Assembly (NCBI RefSeq): GCF_003144405.1
Contig: NZ_PENW01000033.1
Location: 1-52,109, forward strand
Source of the DNA: Proteus cibi
Lineage (GTDB): Bacteria > Pseudomonadota > Gammaproteobacteria > Enterobacterales > Enterobacteriaceae
Direction: 5' to 3'
DNA: 52,109 nt
Numbering within the stretch: position 1 is the first letter of the stretch; every line of letters begins with the position of its first letter. The translations under genes and the position numbers were made by a program. Shown here in pieces: positions 9,414 to 21,503 of this stretch. The notes below the pieces were generated by a model. The model was not told where the DNA came from. It did no database searches and saw only the letters and a program-made list of their open reading frames with translations.

Positions 9414-9752
9414 TATTCCATCATTTATCAGTGAACTCAGATGATTATGTTAAGCTTTTCTCCCCAATTTTGCACGAATACAACGTAGTCCTGAAAAATG
9501 AGTGCGAAATTTAAGGCATTGTAGGACTAATGAAGAAAAATAAGGTGGAATAAACACGATTTATGCGATTACTTCACTGAAGGACGAGGTTTTACGGCGC
9601 ATCGGACAATAGATATGGCTTATTATTCTTTTAGTGAAAATTAGAATTAACATTGTTTTTGGGATGAATTTAACACATTGATATCTAATATATTATTGTT
9701 GATATAACCTTCCTTTACTGTCTTAGTGAAAGAGCGTCTTTGAGGACAAAAA
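9414..9752. other. Non-coding gap where E. coli carries yaeR and ldcC
   Basis: About 340 bases between tilS and the accA terminator. No reading frame longer than a few codons with a plausible start is visible on either strand, and I recognise no RNA element. It may hold the tilS promoter. There is no detectable remnant of a glyoxalase-like yaeR or of a lysine decarboxylase. Confidence 0.5.
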
Positions 9753-9777
9753 AACCTCATGTTATCAACATGAGGTT
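9746..9777 (-). terminator. accA terminator
   Basis: Perfect 11-bp stem AACCTCATGTT / AACATGAGGTT (9753-9777) with the 3-base loop ATC, followed on the minus strand by seven T residues. It lies 31 bases past the accA stop and ends the long leftward gene cluster. Confidence 0.92.
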
Positions 9778-9807
9778 CTCTTTTATTTTTTGAATGACAT
9801 TACGCTA

Positions 9808-10767
9808 TCAGCAGTAACCGTATTCCATTAAACGTTGGTAACGACGGTTTGTTAGCTCTTCTGATTCAAATGCATCTAATTCTTCTAAATCAGCTTGAAT
9901 TTGCGCTTTTAATGAAGCCGCAATTTCATCATAGTGACGATGCGCACCGCCTAAAGGCTCGGGAATAACCGTATCAATCAGCTTAAGCTCTTTTAAACGG
10001 TTTGCAGTGATGCCCATTGCTTCAGCAGCTAATGGTGCTTTATCTGCACTTTTCCAAAGAATGGATGCACAACCTTCTGGTGAAATGACGGAATAAGTAC
10101 TGTATTGCAACATATTCACTTTATCACCAACACCAATCGCTAATGCTCCGCCGGAACCGCCCTCACCAATAACCGTACAGATAATTGGTACATTAAAGCG
10201 TGACATTTCACGTAAGTTACGTGCAATGGCTTCTGATTGACCACGCTCCTCAGCACCCACACCAGGATAAGCCCCTGGAGTATCAATAAAGGTGATAATA
10301 GGAAGATTAAAACGTTGCGCCATTTCCATTAAACGAAGCGCTTTACGATAGCCTTCGGGTGCTGGCATACCAAAATTACGGCGGATTTTCTCTTTCGTTT
10401 CACGCCCTTTTTGATGCCCAATAACCATGACAGGACGGCCATCTAAACGAGCAATACCACCAACAATCGCTTTATCATCAGCATAAGCACGGTCGCCAGC
10501 TAATTCTTGGAAGTCAGTAAAGATACGATGAATATAATCTAGTGTGTAAGGTCTTAATGGATGACGTGCAAGTTGTGCAACTTGCCATGCACCAAGATCA
10601 GAAAAAATCTTACGCGTTAGCTCTAGGCTTTTTTCTCTTAAACGTGAGACTTCTTCATCGATATTAATATCGATTTTTTCATCATGTTGGCTAACTGCGG
10701 TGAGCGAATCAATTTTCGCTTCTAACTCGGCAATTGGCTGTTCAAAATCCAGAAAATTAAGACTCAT
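9808..10767 (-). CDS. accA: Acetyl-CoA carboxylase carboxyltransferase subunit alpha
   Basis: With AccD it transfers the carboxyl group from biotinyl-AccB to acetyl-CoA, making malonyl-CoA for fatty acid synthesis. 319 residues, as in E. coli. The N-terminal sequence [18 protein letters not shown] forms the usual coiled helix. The crotonase-like core has [20 protein letters not shown] around residues 161-180 and [15 protein letters not shown] around 201-215, which build the oxyanion holes. It lies 12 bases after dnaE, so it is probably cotranscribed with it, and is the last gene of the cluster. Confidence 0.97.
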   Translation of the reverse strand: MSLNFLDFEQPIAELEAKIDSLTAVSQHDEKIDINIDEEVSRLREKSLELTRKIFSDLGAWQVAQLARHPLRPYTLDYIHRIFTDFQELAGDRAYADDKAIVGGIARLDGRPVMVIGHQKGRETKEKIRRNFGMPAPEGYRKALRLMEMAQRFNLPIITFIDTPGAYPGVGAEERGQSEAIARNLREMSRFNVPIICTVIGEGGSGGALAIGVGDKVNMLQYSTYSVISPEGCASILWKSADKAPLAAEAMGITANRLKELKLIDTVIPEPLGGAHRHYDEIAASLKAQIQADLEELDAFESEELTNRRYQRLMEYGYC

Positions 10768-10779
10768 AACATTCCTATT

Positions 10780-13700
10780 TTAGTCAAATTCTAATTCTAC
10801 CTGCTCATTACCCAGCAGAGTTCGCAGATCCGTTAAAAGCATATCCGTTGGCGTAACACGCCAAGTCGCACCAAATCGTAAACGTGCACAGGCATCATGC
10901 TTTTCAAAATAAAGGTGAACCGGTATCGTGCCTGAACGATGAGGTTCTAAAACGCCGCGAAGACGATTTAATAATTGCTCATTAATTTGCCTGTCTGATA
11001 ACGAGATAGCAAGTCCTCGTGCATATTTTTCACGGGCTTCGTTGATATCCATAAGTTCGCGGACTGTCATTTTAAGCCCACCATTGAAATCATCAAAGCT
11101 GACCTGCCCAGTAGCAATTAAAATCTTGTCTTGTTCTAATAAATGTTGGTATTTATCCAATGCATCAGAAAATAACATAATTTCTAAGCGACCTGAACGA
11201 TCATCTAAGGTACAAACGCCGATCCGATTTCCACGTTTCGTTGTAAATACTTTAGAAGCAAGTACTAAGCCTGCTACTTTCACCATTTGACCACGAGGTG
11301 TTGGTACTAAATCTTTTAGACGTGTTCCTGCCGCATATCGTTCAATTTCTTTTAAATAACGCGTGATCGGATGACCCGTTAAATATAAACCTAAAGTCTC
11401 ACGCTCACCTTCTAAAACAACTTGGTCTGGCCATTTAGGTATATTGGCATAAGAACGCTCGACTTGTTCAGGCGCTTCAGCTAACACACCGAACATGTCT
11501 GACTGCCCTATTGCTTCAGCTTTGGCATGTTGATCTGCGGCTTTTAATGCATCTTCTAATGAAGACATCAAAGCAGCACGGTGAGGCCCTAGCTTATCGA
11601 ATGCGCCTGACATTATCAGTTTTTCCATCACTCGGCGATTCAATTTTTTCGTTTCTGTTCTAGCACAGAGATCAAAAATATCTTTAAAGTGACCACCTTG
11701 CTGACGCGCTTCGACAATTGCTTCAATCGGACCTTCACCTACACCTTTAATGGCACCAATACCATAAACGATTTCGCCTTCATCATTTACGTGAAAATGA
11801 TAAAGGCCGCTATTAATATCAGGAGGAAGAACCTTTAAGCCCATTCGCCAACATTCATCAACCAATCCCACCACTTTTTCAGTATTATCCATATCTGCCG
11901 TCATTACAGCGGCCATAAATTCAGCTGGATAGTGGGCTTTTAGCCATAATGTTTGGTAAGAAACTAATGCATACGCTGCTGAGTGTGATTTGTTAAATCC
12001 ATAACCGGCGAATTTCTCCACCAAGTCAAAGATCCTCATAGCAAGCTCACCATCAACGCCATTTTTGATAGCACCCTCTTCAAAAACAGAGCGTTGCTTT
12101 GCCATTTCTTCAGGTTTTTTCTTACCCATCGCGCGTCGTAACATATCCGCGCCACCTAGCGTATATCCCGCAAGAACCTGTGCAATCTGCATCACTTGTT
12201 CTTGGTATAGGATAACCCCATAGGTTGGTTCTAGTACGGGCTGTAAGCTTTCATGTTGCCACTTAACATCAGGATATGAAATCTCTTCAACACCGTGTTT
12301 ACGGTCAATAAAGTTATCTACCATGCCTGACTGTAATGGCCCAGGACGAAATAGGGCAACAAGTGCGATCATATCTTCAAAGCAGTCAGGACGTAGGCGT
12401 TTGATAAGATCTTTCATACCACGAGATTCCAACTGGAATACCGCGGTCGTTTCTGAACGCTGCAACATATCAAAACTGCGCTGATCCGTTAATGGGATAG
12501 CCGAAATATCAACGGGTTCAAGTGACTTTTTAGCACGTCGGGCATTAATCATCTCTAATGCCCAGTTAATGATGGTTAGTGTTCTTAAACCTAAGAAGTC
12601 GAATTTAACCAGACCTGCGTATTCAACGTCGTTCTTATCAAATTGTGTAACGGGGTTATTTCCCTCTGCATCACAATAAAGAGGGGCAAAATCGGTGATT
12701 TTTGTTGGTGAAATAACGACCCCACCCGCGTGTTTACCCGCATTACGAGTCACCCCTTCTAATTTACGAGCCATATCAATAAGAGATTTAACCTCTTCAT
12801 CGGCTTCATAAATTTCAGGTAATTGAGGCTCGGCAGCAAACGCTTTTTCCAGCGTCATCCCCGGATCAGGAGGAACGAGTTTTGAAATTCTGTCAACAAA
12901 ACCGTATGGGTGTCCTAAAACACGACCCACATCACGAATAACCGCTTTCGCTGCCATCGTACCAAATGTAATGATCTGAGATACGGCATCACGACCATAC
13001 ATTTCCGCAACGTGATCAATAACTCTATCGCGTTTTTCCATGCAGAAATCGACGTCAAAGTCTGGCATCGAAACACGTTCAGGGTTAAGAAAACGTTCGA
13101 AAAGCAAGTCAAACTCAAGCGGATCAAGATCGGTGATTTTCAGCGAATAAGCCACTAGTGATCCCGCACCTGAACCGCGTCCAGGTCCAACAGGAACACC
13201 GTTATCTTTAGACCACTGAATAAACTCCATCACGATAAGGAAGTAACCAGGGAATCCCATCTGGTTAATGACTTTCAGCTCGATATCAAGACGCTCATCA
13301 TATTCAGGGCGTCTTTTTTGTCTCTCTTCAGGATCTGGAAATAAAAAAGCTAAACGTTCTTCTAGACCTTCTTGTGATTTTTTAACCAGGAAATCTTCTG
13401 TGCTCATATCCCCTGTTGGGAATTGTGGAAGGAAGTATTCCCCTAAACGGATCGTGACATTACAGCGTTTCGCGATTTCAACACTGTTTTCTAATGCTTC
13501 AGGTATATCAGCAAATAATTCACACATTTCTTCTTCTGTGCGCATATATTGCTGAGGGCTATAATTCTTAGGGCGTTTGGGATCAGATAACGTAAAACCA
13601 TCATGAATTGCGACACGAATTTCATGTGCGTCAAAATCATCACAGTCAAGAAAACAGACATCATTAGTTGCAACAACAGGCAGACCTTTTTCAGCAGCCA

Positions 13701-14262
13701 GTGCAACGGCTTCATGAAGATAAGTTTCCTCATCAGTACGACCTGTACGAATAAGTTCTAAATAATAACTATCAGGAAAATGGGTTTGATAATACTCAAG
13801 ACACTGATCAACTAAAGCTCGATTTCCACGAAGTAGAAACTTCCCCACATCCCCCATTCTACCGCCAGAAAGCAACAAGAGTCCTTCTTTATAAGTTGTT
13901 AACCACTCTTGTTTAATTGTCGGTCCGACAGCGCCATAACCGTGTTTGTAAGCTTCAGAAATCAGTAAAGTAAGGTTTTGATATCCTACATTATTGCGGG
14001 CAAGAATAGTAAGATGAGCATATTCATCACCTAATAATTCTGTTTCTAGGTAAACATCAGCACCAACGATGGGTTTAATACCCGCGCCATGAGCTGCGCC
14101 ATAGAATTTTACTAACCCACATAAGTTAGTAAAATCAGTAATTGCAAAAGCAGGCATTCCCAGCGAAGCCACTTTCTTCACAAGAGGCCCTGTTTTTGCC
14201 AATCCATCGATCATTGAATAATCGCTGTGTACCCTAAGATGGATAAAACGAGGATCTGCCAT
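10780..14262 (-). CDS. dnaE: DNA polymerase III subunit alpha
   Basis: Replicative polymerase catalytic subunit, 1160 residues, full length. The N-terminal PHP domain begins at once ([15 protein letters not shown]). The catalytic aspartates are in PDFDVDFC near residue 400 and in [11 protein letters not shown] near 553. The fingers include [19 protein letters not shown] near 684, followed by the helix-hairpin-helix region and an OB-fold domain from about 985 ([12 protein letters not shown]). The final residues [11 protein letters not shown] include the tau-binding tail. Gaps of 21 bases to rnhB and 12 to accA mark a single operon. Confidence 0.98.
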   Translation of the reverse strand: MADPRFIHLRVHSDYSMIDGLAKTGPLVKKVASLGMPAFAITDFTNLCGLVKFYGAAHGAGIKPIVGADVYLETELLGDEYAHLTILARNNVGYQNLTLLISEAYKHGYGAVGPTIKQEWLTTYKEGLLLLSGGRMGDVGKFLLRGNRALVDQCLEYYQTHFPDSYYLELIRTGRTDEETYLHEAVALAAEKGLPVVATNDVCFLDCDDFDAHEIRVAIHDGFTLSDPKRPKNYSPQQYMRTEEEMCELFADIPEALENSVEIAKRCNVTIRLGEYFLPQFPTGDMSTEDFLVKKSQEGLEERLAFLFPDPEERQKRRPEYDERLDIELKVINQMGFPGYFLIVMEFIQWSKDNGVPVGPGRGSGAGSLVAYSLKITDLDPLEFDLLFERFLNPERVSMPDFDVDFCMEKRDRVIDHVAEMYGRDAVSQIITFGTMAAKAVIRDVGRVLGHPYGFVDRISKLVPPDPGMTLEKAFAAEPQLPEIYEADEEVKSLIDMARKLEGVTRNAGKHAGGVVISPTKITDFAPLYCDAEGNNPVTQFDKNDVEYAGLVKFDFLGLRTLTIINWALEMINARRAKKSLEPVDISAIPLTDQRSFDMLQRSETTAVFQLESRGMKDLIKRLRPDCFEDMIALVALFRPGPLQSGMVDNFIDRKHGVEEISYPDVKWQHESLQPVLEPTYGVILYQEQVMQIAQVLAGYTLGGADMLRRAMGKKKPEEMAKQRSVFEEGAIKNGVDGELAMRIFDLVEKFAGYGFNKSHSAAYALVSYQTLWLKAHYPAEFMAAVMTADMDNTEKVVGLVDECWRMGLKVLPPDINSGLYHFHVNDEGEIVYGIGAIKGVGEGPIEAIVEARQQGGHFKDIFDLCARTETKKLNRRVMEKLIMSGAFDKLGPHRAALMSSLEDALKAADQHAKAEAIGQSDMFGVLAEAPEQVERSYANIPKWPDQVVLEGERETLGLYLTGHPITRYLKEIERYAAGTRLKDLVPTPRGQMVKVAGLVLASKVFTTKRGNRIGVCTLDDRSGRLEIMLFSDALDKYQHLLEQDKILIATGQVSFDDFNGGLKMTVRELMDINEAREKYARGLAISLSDRQINEQLLNRLRGVLEPHRSGTIPVHLYFEKHDACARLRFGATWRVTPTDMLLTDLRTLLGNEQVELEFD

Positions 14263-14283
14263 AGTGTTTAATTACTCTGTGGA

Positions 14284-14874
14284 TTACTTTAAATTTAAAG
14301 CACGTTTTACAGGCGCAAAACTTTTTCGATGATAGGGTGTTGCCCCTAATAAGGCTAGTTTTTCCATATGGAAAACAGTTGGATACCCTTTATGTTTAGC
14401 AAAACCATAATCAGGGTAAAGCTTATCTAACTCTTCCATTTCTCTATCACGAGTCACTTTAGCAAGTATAGATGCTGCACTAATTTCTTGAACTAAACTA
14501 TCACCTTTTATAACCGCTTGAGAGGCCATTGGTAATTTAGGGCAACGGTTACCATCAATTAAGACCATATCAGGTGTTATTGATAATCCCGCAACAGCGC
14601 GTTCCATTGCTTTCATCGTTGCCCAAAGAATATTTAATTCATCAATTTCTTCAGGCTCGGCACGCCCTATCGCCCAGCATAATGCTTTTTCTTTTATTTC
14701 GTCATAAAGCGCATTACGCTTTTTTTCTGTTAGCTTTTTGGAGTCTGTTAATCCTTCGATTGGATTTGCTGGATCAAGAATAACAGCAGCGGTAACCACT
14801 GCGCCCACTAATGGACCTCGACCAACTTCATCAACTCCAGCAATAAGATTTGCTTTTGGATATACAAATTCCAT
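14284..14874 (-). CDS. rnhB: Ribonuclease HII
   Basis: Removes single ribonucleotides embedded in DNA and RNA from RNA-DNA hybrids. 196 residues. The catalytic motif DEVGRG is at 15-20 (Asp15, Glu16), and further acidic residues come from VLIDGN near 108 and AKVTRDR near 138. Its start overlaps the lpxB stop in the arrangement TAATG (one shared base), so translation is probably coupled. The operon position between lpxB and dnaE is the conserved enterobacterial one. Confidence 0.96.
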   Translation of the reverse strand: MEFVYPKANLIAGVDEVGRGPLVGAVVTAAVILDPANPIEGLTDSKKLTEKKRNALYDEIKEKALCWAIGRAEPEEIDELNILWATMKAMERAVAGLSITPDMVLIDGNRCPKLPMASQAVIKGDSLVQEISAASILAKVTRDREMEELDKLYPDYGFAKHKGYPTVFHMEKLALLGATPYHRKSFAPVKRALNLK

Positions 14875-16046
14875 TATTTCTCTACCAATTCTAATACTGC
14901 ATTTGCTGCTTGCTCATCCGCATTACAACGAATGGCACTATGTAGCTGTAAAAATATCTCTTTTAATTGACGCACTTTTTTTTCATCGGTTAAAAGAGGT
15001 AAAAGTTGTTGTGCTAACGCTGAGGGTTCGCACTCTTCTTGCAATAGTTCTTTGATAATTTCTCGTCCCGCTAACAAATTAGGTAACGAGACATAAGGTG
15101 TTTTAACTAACCGTTTTGCTAACCAGAAAGTAAATGGCTTCATGCGATAGCCTACAACCATCGGGCATTTGGTTAGCATACATTCTAGTGCAGCTGTACC
15201 TGATGCTAACAAAGTGGCATCGCTCGCTGTCATTGCTTCTCTTGCTTGCCCATCAAGAAGTTGTATCTGAAGTTCTGGTGCCACATTTTGATGTATCTGT
15301 TCAAATTGGGCGCGTCGCTTAGCATTAACTAATGGCACAACAATATGAAGAGAGGGGATCTGCTGTTTTAGTAACTGTGCTGTTTTTATAAAATCCGCAC
15401 TCAGCATCTCAACTTCAGCATGACGACTACCTGGAAGCAGTGCTAAACAAGGGGTTTCTTCAGATATTCCTAAATGTTCACGAGCGGCTTTTTTATCTGG
15501 ATTTAACGCTATGGCATCAGCCATTGTATGACCAATAAAACGGCAAGGAACCTGATACTTATCATAAAACGCTTTTTCAAAAGGTAGAAAAGCTAAGACG
15601 AGATCTGTCGCTTTACCAATTTTGAAAACACGTTTTTGACGCCAAGCCCATACCGATGGACTGACATAATGAATAGTTTTGATCCCTTTTTGCTTTAAAC
15701 GACCTTCAAGCGTGATATTAAAATCAGGTGCGTCGATCCCCACGAAAACATCAGGCTTTAGTTCTGAAAATCGTTGAGTGAGATCTTTTCTGATCTTTAA
15801 TAAGCGAGGTAATCGTTCAAGAACTTCAACGATCCCCATGACGGCAAGCTCTTCCATCTCATACCAAGCTTCGCAACCTTCAGCTTGCATAAGTGGGCCT
15901 GCAACGCCGACAAAGCGAACATTGGGATGCATTTTTTTTAGAGCGCGGATTAATCCCGCGCCCAAGATATCACCGGACGTTTCACCAGCAACTAAGCCGA
16001 TAACTAACGGACGCTGAGTAGTAGATAATTGGCCTGACAAGGTCAT
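14874..16046 (-). CDS. lpxB: Lipid-A-disaccharide synthase
   Basis: GT19 glycosyltransferase that condenses UDP-2,3-diacylglucosamine with lipid X to form the lipid A disaccharide at the inner face of the cytoplasmic membrane. 390 residues. The start of the Rossmann fold shows [18 protein letters not shown] around 17-34, and the nucleotide-binding half has [11 protein letters not shown] near 213 and the [11 protein letters not shown] stretch near 287. It lies 7 bases after lpxA and overlaps rnhB by one base. Confidence 0.97.
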   Translation of the reverse strand: MTLSGQLSTTQRPLVIGLVAGETSGDILGAGLIRALKKMHPNVRFVGVAGPLMQAEGCEAWYEMEELAVMGIVEVLERLPRLLKIRKDLTQRFSELKPDVFVGIDAPDFNITLEGRLKQKGIKTIHYVSPSVWAWRQKRVFKIGKATDLVLAFLPFEKAFYDKYQVPCRFIGHTMADAIALNPDKKAAREHLGISEETPCLALLPGSRHAEVEMLSADFIKTAQLLKQQIPSLHIVVPLVNAKRRAQFEQIHQNVAPELQIQLLDGQAREAMTASDATLLASGTAALECMLTKCPMVVGYRMKPFTFWLAKRLVKTPYVSLPNLLAGREIIKELLQEECEPSALAQQLLPLLTDEKKVRQLKEIFLQLHSAIRCNADEQAANAVLELVEK

Positions 16047-16053
16047 ATCCTAA

Positions 16054-16857
16054 TTAGCGAATGATACCGCGGTTAGATTTTGCTGAGTTTTCCAGAAAAT
16101 CACTGAACAATTTAACATGCGGATTATTATTATCTGCAACCAATTGCCCAATTTCTTCACGTGCTTCTTCCAGTGTTTTACCATTACGGTAAAGTACTTT
16201 GTAAGCATTACGAATTGCATGAAGATCTTCTTTAGCAAAACCTCTGCGCTTTAACCCTTCAATATTTAGTCCATAAGGGGTTGCGTGGTTTCCTTGTGCG
16301 ATAACAAAAGGAGGAACGTCTTGTGCCACACCAGAACATCCGCCAACCATAACGTGAGAGCCAATCTGACAAAACTGATGAACAGCACTCATACCACCGA
16401 TAATCACAAAGTCACCTAAAGTGACATGACCACCAAGTGTTCCGTTATTAGCAATAATACAACGGTCACCAATAATACAATCATGCGCCACGTGTGTATT
16501 AATCATCAGTAAGTTGTCGTTACCTATTTTTGTGATATTGCCACCTTGGGTTGTTCCACGATGGATAGTCACACTTTCACGAATAAGGTTACGATCACCA
16601 ATAATGACTTGCGTTGGTTCACCACGATATTTCAGATCCTGATTCACTTCACCGATAGAAGTGAATTGGTAAATCTGATTATCTCGGCCAATGCGTGTAT
16701 GTCCATTGATAACAACGTGAGATTTGATATCAGTACCTTCACCAATCTCAACATGACCACCAATGACACAAAAAGGGCCAATGCGAACATTAGCACCAAT
16801 TACCGCACCCGCTTCAATAATTGAAGAAGGGTGAATGACTGCGGATTTATCTATCAT
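16054..16857 (-). CDS. lpxA: UDP-N-acetylglucosamine acyltransferase
   Basis: First enzyme of lipid A synthesis, moving 3-hydroxyacyl chains from ACP to UDP-GlcNAc. 267 residues, slightly longer than the 262 of E. coli. The sequence is dominated by the hexapeptide repeats of a left-handed beta-helix (for example [20 protein letters not shown]). The catalytic histidine lies in [12 protein letters not shown] near residue 124. The C-terminal helical part contains GLKRRGF. Its start is 3 bases past the fabZ stop. Confidence 0.97.
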   Translation of the reverse strand: MIDKSAVIHPSSIIEAGAVIGANVRIGPFCVIGGHVEIGEGTDIKSHVVINGHTRIGRDNQIYQFTSIGEVNQDLKYRGEPTQVIIGDRNLIRESVTIHRGTTQGGNITKIGNDNLLMINTHVAHDCIIGDRCIIANNGTLGGHVTLGDFVIIGGMSAVHQFCQIGSHVMVGGCSGVAQDVPPFVIAQGNHATPYGLNIEGLKRRGFAKEDLHAIRNAYKVLYRNGKTLEEAREEIGQLVADNNNPHVKLFSDFLENSAKSNRGIIR

Positions 16858-16860
16858 AGG

Positions 16861-17313
16861 CTAGACCTCACGGCGGCGAGCACACATCATTTCAGCTTCG
16901 CAAGCAATTTCCCCATCAACTTTAGCGACGCCTTTAAAACGAGCAACACCACGACGTTCTTTAATGAATTCTACCTCTAGGATCATTTGATCCCCTGGTA
17001 AGACAGGACGTTTAAAGCGAGCACCATCAATAGCAGCAAAATAGTAGAGTTCACCAGGTTCCAGCTTTCCTACACTTTTGAATGCTAAAATACCCGTTGC
17101 CTGTGCCATGGCTTCGAGGATCAGTACGCCCGGGAAAATTGGTTTTCCTGGAAAGTGACCTTGAAAGAAAGGCTCATTAAAAGATACATTTTTTACTGCT
17201 CTTAGAAATTTTTTCTCTTCAAAATCAAGGACACGATCAACCAATAAGAATGGGTAACGGTGTGGAAGTAAATCTAAAATTTCTTCGATTTGCAGAGTAT
17301 GATTCTCACTCAT
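16861..17313 (-). CDS. fabZ: 3-hydroxyacyl-ACP dehydratase FabZ
   Basis: Hot-dog-fold dehydratase of fatty acid elongation, 150 residues. The catalytic pair is His53, in [13 protein letters not shown], and Glu67, in LILEAMAQ. FabZ competes with LpxA/LpxC for 3-hydroxymyristoyl-ACP, so its presence inside the lipid A cluster balances phospholipid against lipopolysaccharide synthesis. It is separated from lpxD upstream by 123 bases that contain a stable hairpin, unlike the very tight spacing elsewhere in the cluster. Confidence 0.97.
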   Translation of the reverse strand: MSENHTLQIEEILDLLPHRYPFLLVDRVLDFEEKKFLRAVKNVSFNEPFFQGHFPGKPIFPGVLILEAMAQATGILAFKSVGKLEPGELYYFAAIDGARFKRPVLPGDQMILEVEFIKERRGVARFKGVAKVDGEIACEAEMMCARRREV

Positions 17314-17361
17314 TGCAATACTCTTCCTGTCTAATAAAACTGAGTCTAATTAATAATGACA

Positions 17362-17402
17362 CGACCTGCTGTGACTCAAAAAGTGAGTTAACCCGCAGGT
17401 CG
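17362..17402. repeat. Long hairpin between lpxD and fabZ
   Basis: Arms CGACCTGC (17362-17369) and GCAGGTCG (17395-17402) pair perfectly, with an inner helix ACTCA/TGAGT around the loop AAAAG. There is no T-tract on either side, so it does not look like a terminator. An mRNA-stability or processing element in the operon, or a dispersed palindrome, are the plausible readings. Confidence 0.55.
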
Positions 17403-17436
17403 CAAAATGAGTAACATTCGCCAATGACGTATATTG

Positions 17437-18465
17437 TTACTTGTCGCCACTTTCTACTTGACGTTCAAGCGACTTGAGCCTTTTTTGCATTTCATCAATT
17501 CGCAACACAAGTGCTGCGGTTTTACGCCATGCTTTATTCGATTGCAGCGGAATTCCTGAAGAATAAACACCCGGTTCAGTAATAGGACGCATTACCATTC
17601 CCATACCTGTTACCGTGACTTTATCACAGATTTCCATGTGACCATTGATAACACTTGCTCCACCAATCATACAATAGCGGCCTATTTTCAGGCTACCCGC
17701 CATGATGACACCACCAGCAACAGCGGTATTGTCACCAATAATGACGTTATGTGCGATTTGGCACTGGTTATCAATGATAACACCATTACCGATAACTGTG
17801 TTATCTAATGCACCTCGGTCGATTGTGGTACATGCACCGATTTCAACGCGATCACCAATTACCACTGAACCTAATTGTGGAATTTTGATCCAATTACCAC
17901 GCTCATTCGCATAACCAAAACCATCTGAACCAATCACAGTACCTGATTGAACCAAACAATCTTTACCAATGATAACTTCATGATAAATAGATACATTTGC
18001 CCATAAACGGCTATTGTCGCCAATATGTGCTTTTTTACCCACAAAGCAACCAGCACCAATCACAACATTATCACCAAGGATAACATCAGATTCGATAACT
18101 GCATTTGCACCCACGGATACATTTTTTCCTAACTTAGCATCAGGAGAAATAACAGCACTTGGGTGAATATCCTGTGCTGGCTGCGGTGTTGTATCCATAA
18201 TCTGTGCCATTTGAGCATAGGCAAGATACGGGTTTTTCACCACAAGTGCAGCAACGGGACAAAATGGAAGATCAGCTTCTGTTAATACAACGGCAGCCGC
18301 CTGACATTCACTTAATTTTTCACGATAGCGACTATCGGAAAGAAATGTAATTTGTTCGCTATTTGCTAGGCTCATTGAAGCAAGACCGGCGATAGTGATA
18401 TCACCATCGCCGTGTAACTGTGCATTCAACTGCTGAGCAAGATCAGCTAATCGAATTGAAAACAT
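17437..18465 (-). CDS. lpxD: UDP-3-O-(3-hydroxymyristoyl)glucosamine N-acyltransferase
   Basis: Third step of lipid A synthesis, adding the N-linked hydroxyacyl chain. 342 residues. There is an N-terminal uridine-binding domain (to about 100), then a left-handed beta-helix of hexapeptide repeats ([21 protein letters not shown]), with the catalytic histidine in [11 protein letters not shown] near 240, and a C-terminal helix ([16 protein letters not shown]). It starts 3 bases after skp, in the conserved order bamA-skp-lpxD-fabZ-lpxA-lpxB. Confidence 0.97.
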   Translation of the reverse strand: MFSIRLADLAQQLNAQLHGDGDITIAGLASMSLANSEQITFLSDSRYREKLSECQAAAVVLTEADLPFCPVAALVVKNPYLAYAQMAQIMDTTPQPAQDIHPSAVISPDAKLGKNVSVGANAVIESDVILGDNVVIGAGCFVGKKAHIGDNSRLWANVSIYHEVIIGKDCLVQSGTVIGSDGFGYANERGNWIKIPQLGSVVIGDRVEIGACTTIDRGALDNTVIGNGVIIDNQCQIAHNVIIGDNTAVAGGVIMAGSLKIGRYCMIGGASVINGHMEICDKVTVTGMGMVMRPITEPGVYSSGIPLQSNKAWRKTAALVLRIDEMQKRLKSLERQVESGDK

Positions 18466-18468
18466 CTA

Positions 18469-18966
18469 TTATTTAACCTGTTTTTGAACCTGAGCAGTAA
18501 TATCTTTACCATCTGCGAAATAAGGTACAGTGTTAGCATCAAGGATCACATCATAGCCTTCTTTCTTCGCTACTGCATCAACAGCGTCTAATACACGTTT
18601 CATGATTTTGTTACGTTCTTCAGCTTGACGACGGCTAAAGTCTTGCTCAAAAGCTTGTGCTTTTTGTGCGTATGCTTCACGTTTAGCAACCAGATCTTTC
18701 TCTGTATTTGCACGTTGTGTTGCATTCATCGTTGGTGCGTCTTTTTGATATTTCTCAACAGCGGTCTGTAATGCTTTACCTAAGTTCTGCAATTCAGTGT
18801 CACGTGATTTGAATTCATTTTCCAATTGTTTCTCTACCGCATCACGGTTAGGAATTTGTTGGAGAACTTGACCGATGTTCACAACACCTACTTTATCTGC
18901 GGCTTGAACACCTGCTGACATGGTCAATGCCATTCCTAGGGCAGCGGCACATAACAATTTTTTCAC
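18469..18966 (-). CDS. skp: Periplasmic chaperone Skp (OmpH)
   Basis: Trimeric chaperone that carries unfolded outer-membrane proteins through the periplasm to the Bam complex. The start is GTG at 18966, chosen because AAGGAG lies 7 bases upstream and the resulting N-terminus (KKLLCAAALGMALTMSAGVQA then ADK) is a clean signal peptide. This gives 165 residues; the upstream ATG would add seven residues and hide the ribosome-binding site inside the gene. The rest is charged, helical and rich in Lys, Glu and Gln, forming the jellyfish-like tentacles. It lies between bamA and lpxD. Confidence 0.95.
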   Translation of the reverse strand: MKKLLCAAALGMALTMSAGVQAADKVGVVNIGQVLQQIPNRDAVEKQLENEFKSRDTELQNLGKALQTAVEKYQKDAPTMNATQRANTEKDLVAKREAYAQKAQAFEQDFSRRQAEERNKIMKRVLDAVDAVAKKEGYDVILDANTVPYFADGKDITAQVQKQVK

Positions 18967-19010
18967 GATTAAACTCCTTAAAACCAAAAATAATTTTTTG
19001 TCAGAAATCG

Positions 19011-19042
19011 GATGCCTTTTTCAACATGATGAATCAGGCATC
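19011..19042. repeat. Hairpin between bamA and skp
   Basis: GATGCCT (19011-19017) and AGGCATC (19036-19042) form a 7-bp stem with an 18-base loop in the 92-base bamA-skp gap. No T-tract follows. It may be an mRNA processing or stability element; the function is unknown. Confidence 0.4.
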
Positions 19043-19058
19043 AACTTTACTTACATCG

Positions 19059-21464
19059 CTACCACGTTCTACCAATATTAAACTGGAATTGCTCTGATTT
19101 ATCGCCTTCGTAATCTTTTATTGGCTTCGCATAAGAGAATACTAACGGACCTAAAGGAGATAACCATTGTAATGCAACACCGGTTGAAACACGTATATTA
19201 CTTGCCTTACCGTAATCTGGCATACCTGCGGTCCAATTAGCATTAGTGCTATTCCAGTTGGTATCCCATACAGTACCCGCATCAACAAACAAAGATGTTC
19301 TGACTGATGATGAGTATTTATCATCCACAAATGGGGTTGGAGTGATCAGTTCAAAACTTGCCACAGCCATGGCATTACCACCGACCGCATCGCTAGATGG
19401 CTCACCCGGTTTTGGTGTTACTGTACCGTCTGCATTCTTCTGCAAATAAATGGCTTTAGGACCGATATTATTTGAACGGAAACCACGAACGGTTCCAGAA
19501 CCACCGGCATAGAAGTTTTCATAGAATGGTAATTCTTTACCACCTAAACCATCACCGTAGCCTAAACGACCTTTAAACAGGGTTACCCAAGATTCTTTTT
19601 CATCAATTGGGTAATACGCCATACCGTCCCAAGTCACTTTATAGTACTTGTTGTCAGAGCCTGGTACAGTCACACGTCCACTTAAGTTACTTCTCACACC
19701 TGATGTTGGGAAGAAACCTTTGTTTAAGTTATTAAATGTCCACCCCATACTGACAGTATAGTCATCCGCGTTAAACGACTCACGTTTATCAAAGCCAGGA
19801 TTTTCCCCCATACTTTCTAGGTAACGCCACATTGCAACCTGAGGTTCCATTCGTGACAGACCATTGTGAGTATAGCCTAAGCCAAGACGTGCTGAGTTAT
19901 ATTCATTAATTGGGAAGCCTAATGTACCGTCTACACCATAAGATTTATTGGTATAACCCGATAAATCAGCATCATTAGCGCGGAAGTCATTATAGAAAAT
20001 TCGACCACCCAAACTGACACCATTAACGGTAAAGTATGGGTCAGTAACAGATAATTCTGCGTAAGTTGAGTAATCATTTTTACTCGCGTTAATAGCAACT
20101 GCGTTACCTGTACCTAACCAGTTATCTTGAGTAACACCTACTTGGAAGCTCACACCACTTTCAGTACCGAAACCGACACCAAAGTTAAGAGAGCCCGTGT
20201 TACGCTCTTTTACGCGATAGACGATATCAACCTGATCAGGAGAACCTGGAATACGCTGAGTTTCTGTTTCAACCGTTTCGAAATAACCTAAACGATTTAA
20301 ACGCTCTTTACCTTGTTCAACTAAATCGCTACCTAACCATGCACCTTCCATTTGACGCATTTCACGGCGTAAAACAGAGTCTTTAGTTATGTCATTACCC
20401 GCAAAACGTACTTGACGAACATAGAAACGGTTTCCTGCATCTACGTTTACATGCAGTTTCACTGTTTTATTTTCATCATTAATTTCAGGGTTTGTCATAA
20501 CGCGAGGATAAGCATATCCATAACGCCCTAACAGATTTTTAATATCATTCTCTGTTTTCGTGACTTGCGCGCCATTATAAAGAGAGCCGGGTGCAATTTC
20601 GATAAGCTCTTCAATTTGTTTAGTATAGCCCGCTGTATTACCATTGATTTCAGTATTTTCTACTGTGTATTTATCACCTTCTTTCAGGTTAATGGTAATG
20701 TAAATTCCTTTTTTGTCTGGTGTTAAACTGACATTTGTTGATTCAATATCGAAACGTGCATAACCACGATCAAGATAGAAGCTTCTTAATGTTTCTAAGT
20801 CACCAGCCAGTTTTTGCTTTTGATATTTTTCATCCGCAGCTAAGTTCCACCAAGGAACATCGTCACGTAATTGGAAGCGGTTAACGAGCTCAGCAGTAGA
20901 AAACGCTTTATTACCAACGATGTTGATTTGCTGAATAGTTGCTGAAACACCCTCTGCAAACACAAGTTTTAAGTCAACACGGTTACGAGGAAGCGGTGTG
21001 ACAACCACTTTCACAGTTGCATTATATTTACCAACACTATAATAAAAATCTTCAAGCCCTTTCTCGATATTCGCTAGCATTGTACGGTCAAGTGTTTCAC
21101 CGATACGAATGTTAGAAGCATCAAGGTTCTGTTTTAGCATCTCTTCCTTGATTGCTTTGTTACCAGAGAAAGTAATGCTGGCAATAGTTGGACGCTCTTT
21201 TACTTGAACAATCAGAGTGTTTCCGTCACGCAAGACACGAACATCATCAAAGTTTCCTGTCGCAAATAATGAACGGATAGTTCGGCTGATATCATCACTA
21301 CCTACCGAGTCTCCAACCCGGACAGGCATGTTCAGTAATGCTGCACCAACGGCGACGCGTTGAAGACCTTCAAATTGAATGTCCTGAACTACGAATCCGT
21401 CTGAACCGTATGCAGTGGCGCTGCCCAGCAGCAGCGACGCTATAAGCAACTTTTTCATCGCCAT
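19059..21464 (-). CDS. bamA: Outer-membrane protein assembly factor BamA
   Basis: Central subunit of the Bam machine that folds beta-barrel proteins into the outer membrane. From ATG at 21464 it has 801 residues and begins [20 protein letters not shown], a signal peptide almost identical to that of E. coli; a longer frame would add 13 residues. Five POTRA domains occupy roughly 21-420 and the 16-strand Omp85 barrel the rest. The barrel has the conserved [11 protein letters not shown] loop (the VRGF motif of loop 6) and ends in a C-terminal aromatic residue, Trp, after FNIGRT. No strong Shine-Dalgarno sequence is apparent. It follows rseP closely. Confidence 0.97.
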   Translation of the reverse strand: MAMKKLLIASLLLGSATAYGSDGFVVQDIQFEGLQRVAVGAALLNMPVRVGDSVGSDDISRTIRSLFATGNFDDVRVLRDGNTLIVQVKERPTIASITFSGNKAIKEEMLKQNLDASNIRIGETLDRTMLANIEKGLEDFYYSVGKYNATVKVVVTPLPRNRVDLKLVFAEGVSATIQQINIVGNKAFSTAELVNRFQLRDDVPWWNLAADEKYQKQKLAGDLETLRSFYLDRGYARFDIESTNVSLTPDKKGIYITINLKEGDKYTVENTEINGNTAGYTKQIEELIEIAPGSLYNGAQVTKTENDIKNLLGRYGYAYPRVMTNPEINDENKTVKLHVNVDAGNRFYVRQVRFAGNDITKDSVLRREMRQMEGAWLGSDLVEQGKERLNRLGYFETVETETQRIPGSPDQVDIVYRVKERNTGSLNFGVGFGTESGVSFQVGVTQDNWLGTGNAVAINASKNDYSTYAELSVTDPYFTVNGVSLGGRIFYNDFRANDADLSGYTNKSYGVDGTLGFPINEYNSARLGLGYTHNGLSRMEPQVAMWRYLESMGENPGFDKRESFNADDYTVSMGWTFNNLNKGFFPTSGVRSNLSGRVTVPGSDNKYYKVTWDGMAYYPIDEKESWVTLFKGRLGYGDGLGGKELPFYENFYAGGSGTVRGFRSNNIGPKAIYLQKNADGTVTPKPGEPSSDAVGGNAMAVASFELITPTPFVDDKYSSSVRTSLFVDAGTVWDTNWNSTNANWTAGMPDYGKASNIRVSTGVALQWLSPLGPLVFSYAKPIKDYEGDKSEQFQFNIGRTW

Positions 21465-21503
21465 CGTTGTTTTGTGTTTTCCTAACCGGTCTCTGCTTAC
21501 CAA

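Noticed and set aside
11042-13733. Several antisense and shifted frames inside dnaE
   Set aside because: They lie within a clearly conserved essential gene and show no independent coding signal.
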